Origin: Eubacterium sp. CAG:786
GTDB taxonomy: Bacteria; Bacillota; Clostridia; Oscillospirales; Ruminococcaceae
Reading direction: 5' to 3'
DNA: 30,563 bases
Assembly: GCA_000432175.1 (NCBI GenBank)
Contig: HF989520.1
Location: 5,317-35,879 of the forward strand
Shown here: positions 5,768 through 14,104 of the stretch, one piece after another
How the letters are laid out: every line of letters begins with the position of its first letter
How positions within the stretch are numbered: position 1 is the stretch's first letter
The notes under the pieces: model-generated
What the model was told of the DNA's origin: nothing
What the model saw: the letters and a program-made list of their open reading frames with translations, nothing else
The model's database searches: none
Program-made: the position numbers and the translations under genes

Positions 5768-7129
5768 ATGGCTTACACCAAAAAAATGACCGAGGGCAGC
5801 GAACTCAGGCACATCATTCTGTTCACGCTGCCGCTTTTTGCCGGGAACGTGTTCCAGCAGCTCTACAACATCGTCGATTCCATGATAGTCGGGAAATATC
5901 TCGGCTCAGACAAGCTTGCCGCAGTGGGAACCACCGGCTCGCTCACTTATCTGTTCAGCACGCTTTGCATCGGGCTTTCAGTCGGCGCAGGAATACTGAT
6001 CTCGCAGCGTTTCGGCGCGGGGCTTCACAAGGAAGTCAGGAAGCTCATCACTAACTCGGCGTATGTCATTCTCGCATTCGGCGCGGTGGTGACGATAATT
6101 TCAGTTTCTCTCGCGGGGCTTCTGATGAAGATGATGAACACCCCGGAAGCGCTCCTGCAGGACGCCACCGACTACATGCGCGCTGCATGCTCAGGCACTC
6201 TCTGCGTTGCCGCATACAACTGGATAAACGCCGTCATGCGCTCCCTCGGGGACTCCCGCACACCGCTGATATTCCTGGTGGTAGCCAGCCTGCTGAATGT
6301 CGGGCTCGACCTGCTGTTCGTAGTCGGCTTCAGCTGGGGAGTTACCGGCGCAGCTTACGCGACAGTCATCTCGCAGGGCGTCAGCGCCGCCGGAAGCATC
6401 ATCGTCGGCTTCTGCAAAAATCCGTTCTTCAAACTGTCCCGGGAGGATTTCCGACCGGTGGGCGCAGTCTGCGGAAAGTGCATAACCACAGGTATCCCCA
6501 TTGCACTGCAGAATGCGATGATCTCAGTTTCGATGATATTCCTGCAGCGCACTGCTAACGGCTTCGGTGAAACAGTCATGGCTGCCTATACCGCGACGAT
6601 GCGAGTGGAACAGCTGGTGCAGCAGCCGTTCGCTTCACTGAACGCGGCAGTTTCCACATTCGCAGGACAGAATATCGGCGCAGGACTGCAGAAGCGCGTT
6701 ATCCGCGGATATCACCGCAGTATGCTGGTGACTGTTGGCTTCGCGCTGTTCATCATGGGAATATTCCTGCTGCTGGGCGACCAGATCGTCGGGATGTTCG
6801 TGGACGACGCTGCAGTCATTGAAATAGGCGGAAAGGCGCTGCGGCTGTCCTGCCTGTTCTATGTTGCGCTGGGCACTATCCATACCACCCGCGGGCTTCT
6901 CAACGGCGCCGGGGACGTGGTTTATGCGATGATAAACGGCTTCGTGGAAGTCATCGGCAGAATAGGCTTTGCAATGATACTGGTGCACATTCCTGCAATG
7001 GGCTGGTGGGCTGTCTGGACAACGACCTGCCTCACCTGGGTGATCACCGCGCTCATGAGCCTTATTCGCTACTGGCAGGGCAAGTGGAAAGAAAAATGCA
7101 AGCTCAATGAAGTCACGGACGCTGCGTAA
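5768..7129 (+). CDS. MATE family efflux transporter
   Basis: The 453-residue membrane protein has about twelve hydrophobic segments in two homologous halves, typical of multidrug and toxic compound extrusion transporters driven by Na+ or H+ gradients. Signature stretches include LPLFAGNVFQQLYNIVDSMIVGKYLG near the N-terminus and the AYNWINAVMRSLGDSRTP loop, both seen in the DinF/NorM-like clostridial branch. The start at 5768 (ATGGCTTAC) is preferred because AAAGG lies six bases upstream; an upstream in-frame codon at 5750 lies inside the ireB terminator. I see no separate promoter. A bidirectional terminator follows. Substrate cannot be told from sequence. Confidence 0.92.
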   Translation: MAYTKKMTEGSELRHIILFTLPLFAGNVFQQLYNIVDSMIVGKYLGSDKLAAVGTTGSLTYLFSTLCIGLSVGAGILISQRFGAGLHKEVRKLITNSAYVILAFGAVVTIISVSLAGLLMKMMNTPEALLQDATDYMRAACSGTLCVAAYNWINAVMRSLGDSRTPLIFLVVASLLNVGLDLLFVVGFSWGVTGAAYATVISQGVSAAGSIIVGFCKNPFFKLSREDFRPVGAVCGKCITTGIPIALQNAMISVSMIFLQRTANGFGETVMAAYTATMRVEQLVQQPFASLNAAVSTFAGQNIGAGLQKRVIRGYHRSMLVTVGFALFIMGIFLLLGDQIVGMFVDDAAVIEIGGKALRLSCLFYVALGTIHTTRGLLNGAGDVVYAMINGFVEVIGRIGFAMILVHIPAMGWWAVWTTTCLTWVITALMSLIRYWQGKWKEKCKLNEVTDAA

Positions 7130-7150
7130 TACTATATAAATATAATAAAA

Positions 7151-7190
7151 ACGGCATACCGCGGAAAACCATGGTATGCCGTATTTTATT
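7151..7190. terminator. Bidirectional terminator between the MATE and lipoprotein genes
   Basis: ACGGCATACC (7151-7160) pairs perfectly with GGTATGCCGT (7173-7182); ATTTTATTT follows on the plus strand and TTTTTATT on the minus strand. It serves both convergent genes. Confidence 0.92.
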
Positions 7191-7209
7191 TGCTCAGCAT
7201 GCGCTGAAA

Positions 7210-7860
7210 TTACTCAGCAGCTTCAGCGGTAGCAGCTACAGCAGCCTCAGCAGTTGCGGAAGCCTGTGCGGTAGCGGAAGCAGCGTCGTCAGCGTTGTAT
7301 CTGATCAGTAAGTACTTGTAGGTTACGTCGTTAACATTTACGCCATACATAATGGAGTCAAGCTCAGCGTCGTATGTAACTGTGAATACTACGCCATCAG
7401 CCTCGAAGGTCAGACCGTTCTCGGTTGCTGTGTAAGCGAATGTACTTTCGCCGTTAGCATTAGAAGAAGTGTAACCGTTCTCGTCGATAGTTACAAACTG
7501 CATGCAGGACTCAGCGTCAGCGCCGATGGAAGCTGCATAGTCAGCAACGCTCATTGCGCCGTTGCCAGCGTCAATAGCAGTCAGCGCCCATGTGCCGTAC
7601 ATAACAGATACGTCAAACGCGGAAGCCTCAGCGGTAGCAGGAGCCTGTACCTCAGCGGTAGAAGCCACAGCTGTGGAAGCCTCAGCTGTGGAAACGGTAG
7701 AAGCGTCTGCAGTGGAAACTGTGGAAGCCTCAGAAGTCTTTGCTGCGTCAGAAGCAGCGGAAGAAGACTCAGAAGATGTGCCATTGTTGCTGCATGCTGC
7801 GCAGGAAAGCACTGCTGCTGCCATAGCCAGCGCTGCAACGATCTTTGTAAACTTGTTCAT
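7210..7860 (-). CDS. Putative surface lipoprotein of unknown function
   Basis: The 216-residue protein has a lipoprotein-type signal peptide: basic MNKFTK, a hydrophobic Ala-rich core and the VLSC/CAAC region, giving Cys20 or Cys23 as lipidation site. A Ser/Thr/Ala-rich spacer with repeated STVSTADA-like units spans about residues 25-75. A globular domain then follows (about 80-185; GTWALTAID, ENGYTSSNANG, LTFEADGVVFTVTYD), a beta-rich pattern with GTW that recalls lipocalin-like small domains. The C-terminus is an Ala/Thr-rich tail. AAGGAG lies eight bases before the start and a perfect promoter lies at 7942-7970, so strong expression is expected. I do not recognise the family; a ligand-binding lipoprotein is a guess. 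Confidence 0.8.
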   Translation of the reverse strand: MNKFTKIVAALAMAAAVLSCAACSNNGTSSESSSAASDAAKTSEASTVSTADASTVSTAEASTAVASTAEVQAPATAEASAFDVSVMYGTWALTAIDAGNGAMSVADYAASIGADAESCMQFVTIDENGYTSSNANGESTFAYTATENGLTFEADGVVFTVTYDAELDSIMYGVNVNDVTYKYLLIRYNADDAASATAQASATAEAAVAATAEAAE

Positions 7861-7941
7861 AGTGTTTCTCCTTAGTGTGAATATCTTTCTGTAATTGCTG
7901 CAAAACCAGAATTTTACTTTTCTGTTCTCACAACAAGGGAG

Positions 7942-7970
7942 ATTATAGCACACTCTTTGTTTTTTGTCAA
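7942..7970 (-). promoter_or_regulatory. Perfect consensus sigma-A promoter of the lipoprotein gene
   Basis: Minus strand: TTGACA (7965-7970), 17 bases ending in GTGTGC, then TATAAT (7942-7947). Confidence 0.9.
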
Positions 7971-8189
7971 CAGTTGTAACTGATTTTTCGGCGTGTGACA
8001 CAAAATTTATCAACCTTTTTCCACTCACATGTGTATATTAACACATTTATGATAAGCAATTACACGCGTATAGTGTCTTGGAACACTGCCGAAAAGCGCT
8101 TGAATTGGCATCGTTTACACGAGTTCTGAAACGAAATGAAAATCTGATGAAAAAACACATTTGTATACTGTTTGTCCCTTTATTAATAG

Positions 8190-8218
8190 TTGACAGTTTA
8201 ATTTAAAAGTGGTATAAT
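8190..8218 (+). promoter_or_regulatory. Perfect consensus sigma-A promoter of the diguanylate cyclase gene
   Basis: TTGACA (8190-8195), 17-base spacer, TATAAT (8213-8218), about 50 bases upstream of the start codon. Confidence 0.9.
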
Positions 8219-8270
8219 TGACTGTAGGACAAAATCTGCGATACCGCAGACAATATAGAAGGTGATAGAA

Positions 8271-10085
8271 ATGATCGGCCGCAAGAGCGACATGGAAAGA
8301 CAGACTGAGCTGCAATCCACCCTGGTGGAATGCGTACAGACCCTGTACATCAACGATAATATCGACCAGGCGATCGACAGACTCCTGGGGATAATTGCGG
8401 GGTATTACAAAGCTGACCGTTGCTACATCTTCGAATTCTCAAAGGACATGAAACTTGCCCACAACACCTACGAGTGGTGCGCAGAGGGAATAACCCCTGA
8501 AAAGGAGATGCTCGCTGACGTTGATATGTCCGTCATCGACAGATGGCTGGATATTTTCAACGAAAAGGGCGAGTTCTATATCAATTCTCTGAGCAGCGAA
8601 GTCGACAGCGACTCGGCAGAATACAGGATACTCACCGTTCAGGGCATAGAGAGCCTTATGGCAGCGCCGCTCCGCAGCAGTTCTCGCATGGAGGGCTTCA
8701 TGGGCGTCGATAATCCGCAGCAGAACACTGATATGCTCATTCTTATGCGCTTGGTGTCGGCTTTTGTCGTCAATGACCTGCAGAAGAGAGAGACCCTTGA
8801 ACAGCGCATTCTACGGGCTATAGGCAACACCTATGTTTCCATTCATATGGTGAACTTCACCAACGATACCCAGCAGGAAATAAAATACAACGAAGAAGTT
8901 TCAAAGCATGTAACCACAACTAACAACGCCACTCAGCAGATGAAAGACGTCATGCGTGCGCTGATAGACCCTGATTACCTCGAAGGCGCGCTGGAATTCA
9001 GCGACCTCACCACCGTGGACTCCCGCATGAAGGACATCAACGTGCTGAGTTACGATTTCCACGCGGTAGACGGGCACTGGTGCAGGGGCAGCTTTGTTGT
9101 GATGAAGCGCGACGATAAGGGCAAACTGGTGGAAGCAATTTTTGCAGTGCAGTACATCGACGCTGAAAAGCATAAGGAACTGAAATACCAGAATGCGCTG
9201 AAGCAGGCGCTCGAAAACCAGAATGAGATATTCGCCGAAATGCTGCACCTGCAGGGCTGCGGGCTTATCGCCTCTCGGACGGACAACAACAAAATCATTG
9301 TCATGAACAGCGCTGCCCAGGCGCTTTTCGGCAAAATCGAAAAGAACACCAACATCGAGGACGTCATGTGCCCCATTGTCGCAGACAACCTCCCGCGCAT
9401 TATGGCAAAAATGCAGGAGCTGATAAAACAGCACGGCAAGTACGATTTTGAATTTGCACTCACGGCCATGGACGGCAAGGATTATTACATTAAGGCGTCG
9501 GCGCGTACTGCTACCCTCGCCTGCGGCGACGATATACTGATACTCACTTTAATGGATATCACTGATAAAAAGAACCTTGAAAACCGGCTTCTTCTGCTTT
9601 CTGAAACGGACGCGCTGACGCACATTTCAAACCGCGGAAGCGGTGAGCGCCGTGTAGAAAAGCTTATTATCAGCGGCAAAAAGGGAATGTTCTGCCTGCT
9701 TGACGTGGATAAATTCAAGACAATAAATGACAGCTTCGGGCATACTATAGGCGACAAAGCCCTCATTGCAATCGCAGAATGCCTGCGCGCAAGCTTCACC
9801 GGGGAGGACGTCGTAATGCGGCTTGGCGGCGATGAATTCGCAGTCTACGCTGTCGGTGTGGAGAATGCCGAACAGGGCCGCGAAAAAATAGACGCGCTCA
9901 TCTCCCGGGTTGAAAAAATAGATATACCCGAGATGAAAGGCAGAAAGGTCACGATAAGCCTTGGCGCCGTGCTTTCGCATGACAGCAGCGTTCCGTTTGA
10001 CAAGCTTTACCCCATGGCAGACGCCGCAATGTATGTCTGCAAGAACACCCCCGGAAACCAGTACGGTTTTTATCACGAACACTAA
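8271..10085 (+). CDS. Diguanylate cyclase with GAF- and PAS-like sensory domains
   Basis: This 604-residue cytoplasmic protein makes cyclic di-GMP from two GTP. An N-terminal GAF-like domain (about 10-170, YKADRCYIFEFS, APLRSSSRMEGFMGVDNP) is followed by a PAS-like module with a DxxxxxK linker (about 325-440), then the GGDEF domain. The active-site loop RLGGDEF is intact at 517-523, with DALTHISNR and DVDKFKTINDSFGH upstream, so it should be catalytic. The product-inhibition I-site is not canonical: TGED stands where RxxD is expected. No transmembrane segment is seen, so it should sense a cytoplasmic signal. ATG 8271 is preferred over GTG 8262, because AGAAGG ends eight bases upstream. A strong terminator follows. 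Confidence 0.9.
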   Translation: MIGRKSDMERQTELQSTLVECVQTLYINDNIDQAIDRLLGIIAGYYKADRCYIFEFSKDMKLAHNTYEWCAEGITPEKEMLADVDMSVIDRWLDIFNEKGEFYINSLSSEVDSDSAEYRILTVQGIESLMAAPLRSSSRMEGFMGVDNPQQNTDMLILMRLVSAFVVNDLQKRETLEQRILRAIGNTYVSIHMVNFTNDTQQEIKYNEEVSKHVTTTNNATQQMKDVMRALIDPDYLEGALEFSDLTTVDSRMKDINVLSYDFHAVDGHWCRGSFVVMKRDDKGKLVEAIFAVQYIDAEKHKELKYQNALKQALENQNEIFAEMLHLQGCGLIASRTDNNKIIVMNSAAQALFGKIEKNTNIEDVMCPIVADNLPRIMAKMQELIKQHGKYDFEFALTAMDGKDYYIKASARTATLACGDDILILTLMDITDKKNLENRLLLLSETDALTHISNRGSGERRVEKLIISGKKGMFCLLDVDKFKTINDSFGHTIGDKALIAIAECLRASFTGEDVVMRLGGDEFAVYAVGVENAEQGREKIDALISRVEKIDIPEMKGRKVTISLGAVLSHDSSVPFDKLYPMADAAMYVCKNTPGNQYGFYHEH

Positions 10086-10124
10086 AAAACACCTGCATTC
10101 CGCTGTGGAATGCAGGTGTTTTTC
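10086..10124. terminator. Bidirectional terminator between the diguanylate cyclase and DUF2325 genes
   Basis: AACACCTGCATTCC pairs with GGAATGCAGGTGTT around GCTGT (loop 10102-10106), flanked by A-run and T-run. It overlaps the end of the minus-strand gene and can serve both. Confidence 0.93.
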
Positions 10125-10409
10125 TTACTGCTTTGTGTACTGCTCAAGCACCGACTTGAGGGCGTTCACGCTGGCGTTGTGAATTCGCGCCACCGGAATT
10201 CCGTGCTTTTCCGACTTCTGGTTCACGGAGTTTACCATTTTGTGGGAACATGTATTCGTGAACACCACCATCAGGTCTGGCGTTCCCAGCTTCGCTGCAA
10301 AATCCGCAGGCATCTGTGTGAACACCTTTGCCTTGCAGCGGTAGCTTTCGCATATGTCCTTGTATCGGGTCGCCATGCGGTCGTTGCCGCCTATTACTAC
10401 TACGCTCAT
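10125..10409 (-). CDS. DUF2325 domain protein
   Basis: The 94-residue protein matches DUF2325: N-terminal VVVIGGNDRMATRYKDICE, a central YRCKAKVFTQM, a TNTCSHKMV segment and a SVNALKSVLEQY tail. Members are small Rossmann-like proteins with an invariant GG-x-x-RM start; their biochemical role is not established. The start is well supported by AAAGGA six bases before ATG. The gene sits alone between a bidirectional terminator and its own promoter at 10539-10568, with an unusually long folded leader of about 122 bases. The Cys residue in TNTCSHK may bind a metal or thiol, which is speculation. Confidence 0.85.
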   Translation of the reverse strand: MSVVVIGGNDRMATRYKDICESYRCKAKVFTQMPADFAAKLGTPDLMVVFTNTCSHKMVNSVNQKSEKHGIPVARIHNASVNALKSVLEQYTKQ

Positions 10410-10427
10410 CTGGTTTCCTTTCTCAAA

Positions 10428-10532
10428 TTAGTCTTGGCTAACCGTATGTCACATTACATGTGACTTTTACCTGCAGCCAGCATAGGTTTATAAGTTGGCA
10501 GTGGAGCACTCCAAATCGAGTTATTCCCCACT
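10428..10532 (-). promoter_or_regulatory. Structured 5' leader of the DUF2325 gene
   Basis: Transcription predicted near 10532 gives a leader of about 122 bases. It contains a perfect 7-bp hairpin (GTCACAT 10448-10454, ATGTGAC 10458-10464), a GGAG/CTCC palindrome near 10503-10512, and the near-palindrome TTAGTCTTGGCTAA (10428-10441) just upstream of the ribosome binding site. I cannot match it to a known riboswitch; the last site could instead be a DNA operator. Confidence 0.35.
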
Positions 10533-10538
10533 AACTGA

Positions 10539-10568
10539 ATTGTACCATATATTATATAGGTTTGTCAA
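10539..10568 (-). promoter_or_regulatory. Sigma-A promoter of the DUF2325 gene
   Basis: Minus strand: TTGACA (10563-10568), 18 bases, TACAAT (10539-10544). Confidence 0.75.
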
Positions 10569-10629
10569 TAGGTTATTACAGTGCAGAAAAAATTTTTAAA
10601 AAAATGCAGAGAAAAATTAATAAAAGCAC

Positions 10630-10658
10630 TTGACAAATTAATAAAACAGGTGTATAAT
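10630..10658 (+). promoter_or_regulatory. Perfect consensus sigma-A promoter of the rhh-clpB operon
   Basis: TTGACA (10630-10635), 17 bases, TATAAT (10653-10658). No CIRCE (TTAGCACTC-N9-GAGTGCTAA) or CtsR heptad repeat is visible around it, unusual for a clpB promoter. A GGATATCC palindrome followed by GATATC lies in the leader (about 10700-10712) and could be an operator. Confidence 0.85.
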
Positions 10659-10725
10659 ATAATCAAGCTGATAGAAGAATATGTAAATACCCACTATATG
10701 GATATCCGATATCAGCAGACCGGAG

Positions 10726-11388
10726 GTGACTAAAACGAAAAAGAGCATATACAGTCTGGTGCTTTCAGACGATGTTGTGGAAGCAGTAGACGCACTGGCA
10801 GCCAGTTCCGGGCTGAGCCGTTCCGCAATGGTGAACCAGCTTCTCGCCGAGAGAGTACGCTGCGTCACCCCGGAGATGCGGCTGAAAAGCATAACCTCAG
10901 CGATACGCAGCGCGGTGGGCACAGGGTTCTTTCTCACTGAACAGCCGTCAGCGGCTACGGTCGCGTGCCGCACGGCGCTGAAATACCGCTACAAGCCTAC
11001 CCTGCGGTACTCGGTAGAGGTCTACGGCGCAGGCAGCAAGCGCGCGGGGGAGCTGAAAGTCACGGTACGCACACAGAGCGAGCAGCTTTTTGCGGACCTC
11101 AGCGGATTTTTCACCTGCTGGACGGCGCTGGAGCAGAAGTACATCGCCGACAAATTATCGCAGGACATAATGTTCGCGATAGAACCCGGCAGGTTCACAA
11201 GAACGCTCAACATGCCGCCGGAGGGAATTTCAGACGACCAGCTCGGGCAGGCAGTCGCGGACTACATGGCAATGCTTGACGAAACAATGAAGCATTATTT
11301 CGCCGAACTCCCGGATACAGGCCGGGCGCAGAGGGCGGCTGAACGCAGCTATTCCGCTGCAATCGTACAACAAAAGGTAATAATCTGA
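10726..11388 (+). CDS. Ribbon-helix-helix (CopG/Arc-like) protein upstream of clpB
   Basis: The 220-residue protein has an N-terminal ribbon-helix-helix pattern (about residues 7-45: YSLVLSDDVVEAVDALAASSGLSRSAMVNQLL). A C-terminal domain of about 150 residues follows that I do not recognise (RYSVEVYGAGSKRAGELKVTVRT, FFTCWTALEQKYIADKL). The gene shares a promoter with clpB and ends 26 bases before it, so it is a good candidate for a DNA-binding regulator of the operon, replacing CtsR or HrcA; that role is inferred. The start is ambiguous: the GTG at 10726 overlaps the GGAGG (10722-10726), leaving no spacing, while the in-frame ACG at 10735 has ideal 8-base spacing. No ATG exists upstream in frame before a stop. 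Confidence 0.7.
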   Translation: MTKTKKSIYSLVLSDDVVEAVDALAASSGLSRSAMVNQLLAERVRCVTPEMRLKSITSAIRSAVGTGFFLTEQPSAATVACRTALKYRYKPTLRYSVEVYGAGSKRAGELKVTVRTQSEQLFADLSGFFTCWTALEQKYIADKLSQDIMFAIEPGRFTRTLNMPPEGISDDQLGQAVADYMAMLDETMKHYFAELPDTGRAQRAAERSYSAAIVQQKVII

Positions 11389-11400
11389 TACTAATATAAC

Positions 11401-11407
11401 AAGGAGG
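11401..11407 (+). promoter_or_regulatory. Strong ribosome binding site of clpB
   Basis: AAGGAGG lies seven bases before ATG 11415. A second ATG at 11411 is out of frame and too close to the site. Confidence 0.85.
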
Positions 11408-11414
11408 CATATGT

Positions 11415-14027
11415 ATGAATCCTAACAAGTACACCAAGAAATCACTTGAAGCAGTTCAGACGGCGCAGGATATTTCCATCAGCTATCAGAACAACTGCGT
11501 TGAACAGGAACACCTGCTGTACGCCCTGCTGACCCAGGAAGGCAGCCTTGCAGCACAGGTGCTCACCAAAATGAACATCGACGCCAACGGCGTTGAACAG
11601 GCGGCGCTGAAATTCATAGAGGGCATGCCGAGAGTTTCCGGCAGCGGCCGCGAGGCTGGCAAGATCTATGTTTCCCCGGACCTTGACAAGGCTTTCACCG
11701 AGGCAGAAGCCCAGGCGGAGCGCATGAAGGACGAGTACGTCAGCGTGGAACATCTGCTCCTTGCGCTGGCTGAGAAGCCTTCCAGCGGCGTTGCGGGGAT
11801 TTTCCGCAGCTTCGGCGTGACTAAGGACAAGCTGCTCAAGGCAATATCCGAGATACGCGGTTCCGCAAGAGTAACCTCCCAGGAGCCAGAGGAAACCTAC
11901 GACGTGCTGAACAAATACGGTCAGGACCTCGTTGAACTCGCGCGGCAGAACAAGCTCGACCCGGTGATCGGCCGTGATAACGAGATAAGGAGCGTTATCC
12001 GCATACTTTCCCGTAAGACCAAGAACAACCCCTGCCTTATAGGTGAACCCGGCGTCGGCAAGACCGCTATCGTCGAGGGTCTGGCACTGCGTATCGTGCG
12101 CGGCGACGTTCCCTCGAACCTGAAAGACAGAAAGCTGTTCTCGCTGGATATGGGCGCGCTTATCGCAGGCGCAAAGTACCAGGGCGAATTTGAGGAACGT
12201 CTGAAGGCAGTACTCAACGAAGTAAAGAAGAGCGAGGGCCGTATTCTGCTGTTCATCGATGAGATCCACCTTATCGTAGGCGCAGGCAAGGGCAACGGCG
12301 CAATGGACGCCGGCAACCTGCTGAAGCCTATGCTGGCGCGTGGTGAACTCCACTGCATCGGCGCCACAACCCTTGACGAATACAGCAAGTACATCGAAAA
12401 GGACCCCGCGCTTGAACGTCGTTTCCAGACGGTAATGGCGAACGAGCCTTCCGTCGAGGACACCATTTCCATTCTGAGAGGTCTGAAAGAGCGTTACGAG
12501 GTATTCCACGGCGTGCAGATACACGACAGTGCGATAATCGCGGCTGCTACGCTCTCCAACAGGTACATCACCGACAGGTTCCTGCCGGATAAGGCGATCG
12601 ACCTTGTTGACGAGGCCTGCGCAATGATACGCACCGAGATGGACAGCATGCCCCAGGAACTTGACGAGATAAGCCGTTCCATCATGCAGGACGAGATTGA
12701 GGAAGCAGCCCTGAAGAAAGAGACCGACAAGCTTTCGCAGGAACACCTCGTCGAGATACAGAAAGAACTCGCTGAGAAGCGCGAGAAATTCAACGCCATG
12801 AAAGCAAAGTGGCAGAACGAAAAGAACGCGATAACCAAGGTGCAGGATCTGCGTAAGGAGATCGAAAACACCAACGGCGAGATCGAAAAGGCAAAGCGCG
12901 AGTACAATCTGAACAAGGCTGCCGAGCTGCAGTACGGCACGTTGCCGAAGCTGCAGGCTGAACTCGCAAAGGAGGAGCAGCTTGCAGAACAGGCAAAGAA
13001 CGACAGCCTGCTCCGTGATAAGGTAACTGAGGACGAAATCGCGCGTATCGTTTCCCGCTGGACCGGAATTCCGGTTTCAAAGCTGGTCGAGGGCGAGCGC
13101 GAGAAGATACTCGCACTCGGTGAAACTCTCCACAAGAGAGTCATCGGTCAGGACGAAGCAGTTGACCGCGTGACCGAAGCCATCATGCGTTCGCGTGCCG
13201 GCATCAACGACCCGAAGAAGCCTCTTGGTTCGTTCCTGTTCCTCGGTCCTACCGGCGTCGGCAAGACCGAGCTTGCAAAGGCTCTGGCAGAAGCACTGTT
13301 CGACGACGAGCACAGCATCGTCCGTCTTGATATGAGTGAATACATGGAGAAATACAGCGTGTCCAGACTTATCGGCGCGCCTCCAGGATATGTCGGCTAT
13401 GAAGAGGGCGGTCAGCTCACCGAGGCAGTCCGCAGGAAACCGTACTCCGTGGTTCTGTTCGACGAGGTCGAAAAGGCTCACCCCGATGTGTTCAACGTAC
13501 TTCTGCAGGTACTCGACGACGGCAGGATCACCGACGGTCAGGGCAGGACTGTGGACTTCCGCAACACTATCATAATCCTTACGTCCAACCTGGGCTCTCA
13601 GTATATTCTTGACGGCATCAACGACGAGGGCGAGATCTCCGAGGACGCAAAGAAATCCGTTGACGCACTGCTCAAGCAGTCGTTCAGACCGGAGTTCCTC
13701 AACCGTCTTGACGAGATAGTATTCTACAAGCCGCTGCGCAAGGAAGAGATATTCAAGATAATCGACCTGCTGGCCGCTTCGCTCAAGTCCCGTCTGAAGG
13801 ATAAGCAGATCTCCCTGGAGATCACCGACTCCGCAAAGCAGGCTATCGTAGACGCAAGCTACGATCCGAGCTTCGGCGCACGTCCGCTCAAGAGATACAT
13901 TCAGCGTAATGTGGAAACTATGGTCGCTAAGGAAATACTCCGCGATGAAGTACGTCAGGGTGACACCATCACCATCGACGAGCAGAACGGTGAACTCACT
14001 TCCTATGTTTCACACAACGAGGAATAA
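11415..14027 (+). CDS. clpB: ATP-dependent chaperone ClpB
   Basis: The 870-residue hexameric AAA+ disaggregase threads aggregated proteins for DnaK-assisted refolding in the cytoplasm. The N-domain (1-150) carries two Clp repeats. NBD1 has Walker A GEPGVGKT (210-217), Walker B ILLFIDE (277-283) and the arginine-finger motif ALERRF (332-337). A long middle coiled coil (about 410-530) distinguishes ClpB from ClpA/C. NBD2 has GPTGVGKT (611-618) and VVLFDEVEKAHP (679-690). There is no ClpP-binding IGF loop. Length is normal (about 860). It is the second gene of the operon with the ribbon-helix-helix gene, so heat-shock control might come from that protein, not from CIRCE. A strong terminator follows. 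Confidence 0.98.
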   Translation: MNPNKYTKKSLEAVQTAQDISISYQNNCVEQEHLLYALLTQEGSLAAQVLTKMNIDANGVEQAALKFIEGMPRVSGSGREAGKIYVSPDLDKAFTEAEAQAERMKDEYVSVEHLLLALAEKPSSGVAGIFRSFGVTKDKLLKAISEIRGSARVTSQEPEETYDVLNKYGQDLVELARQNKLDPVIGRDNEIRSVIRILSRKTKNNPCLIGEPGVGKTAIVEGLALRIVRGDVPSNLKDRKLFSLDMGALIAGAKYQGEFEERLKAVLNEVKKSEGRILLFIDEIHLIVGAGKGNGAMDAGNLLKPMLARGELHCIGATTLDEYSKYIEKDPALERRFQTVMANEPSVEDTISILRGLKERYEVFHGVQIHDSAIIAAATLSNRYITDRFLPDKAIDLVDEACAMIRTEMDSMPQELDEISRSIMQDEIEEAALKKETDKLSQEHLVEIQKELAEKREKFNAMKAKWQNEKNAITKVQDLRKEIENTNGEIEKAKREYNLNKAAELQYGTLPKLQAELAKEEQLAEQAKNDSLLRDKVTEDEIARIVSRWTGIPVSKLVEGEREKILALGETLHKRVIGQDEAVDRVTEAIMRSRAGINDPKKPLGSFLFLGPTGVGKTELAKALAEALFDDEHSIVRLDMSEYMEKYSVSRLIGAPPGYVGYEEGGQLTEAVRRKPYSVVLFDEVEKAHPDVFNVLLQVLDDGRITDGQGRTVDFRNTIIILTSNLGSQYILDGINDEGEISEDAKKSVDALLKQSFRPEFLNRLDEIVFYKPLRKEEIFKIIDLLAASLKSRLKDKQISLEITDSAKQAIVDASYDPSFGARPLKRYIQRNVETMVAKEILRDEVRQGDTITIDEQNGELTSYVSHNEE

Positions 14028-14039
14028 TTGAACAGCATT

Positions 14040-14074
14040 ACGGGGCGAGAGAAAACTCTCGCCCCGTTTGTTTT
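14040..14074 (+). terminator. Terminator of the clpB operon
   Basis: CGGGGCGAGAG (14041-14051) and CTCTCGCCCCG (14056-14066) form an 11-bp GC-rich stem with an AAAA loop, then TTTGTTTT. Confidence 0.93.
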
Positions 14075-14104
14075 ATCAGGTCAGTTCCGACATGACTATG
14101 TTCT

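Larger units (their letters stand above)
7861..8270. other. Divergent intergenic region, lipoprotein gene to diguanylate cyclase gene
   Basis: About 410 bases hold one perfect promoter in each direction (7942-7970 minus, 8190-8218 plus). The middle (7975-8185) shows no convincing reading frame, strong hairpin or repeat. Confidence 0.6.
10410..10725. other. Divergent intergenic region between the DUF2325 gene and the ribbon-helix-helix gene
   Basis: About 316 bases hold the DUF2325 leader and promoter on the minus strand (10410-10568) and the promoter and leader of the rhh-clpB operon on the plus strand (10630-10725). No further gene is visible. Confidence 0.6.

Noticed and set aside
10501..10515. 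GAGCACTC as a CIRCE half-site for clpB
   Set aside because: Only a short palindrome in the DUF2325 leader on the other strand; the 9-base half-sites with a 9-base gap are absent.
11442..12746. 434-residue minus-strand frame inside clpB
   Set aside because: It is antisense to a certain ClpB with intact ATPase motifs, and has no promoter or known domain.
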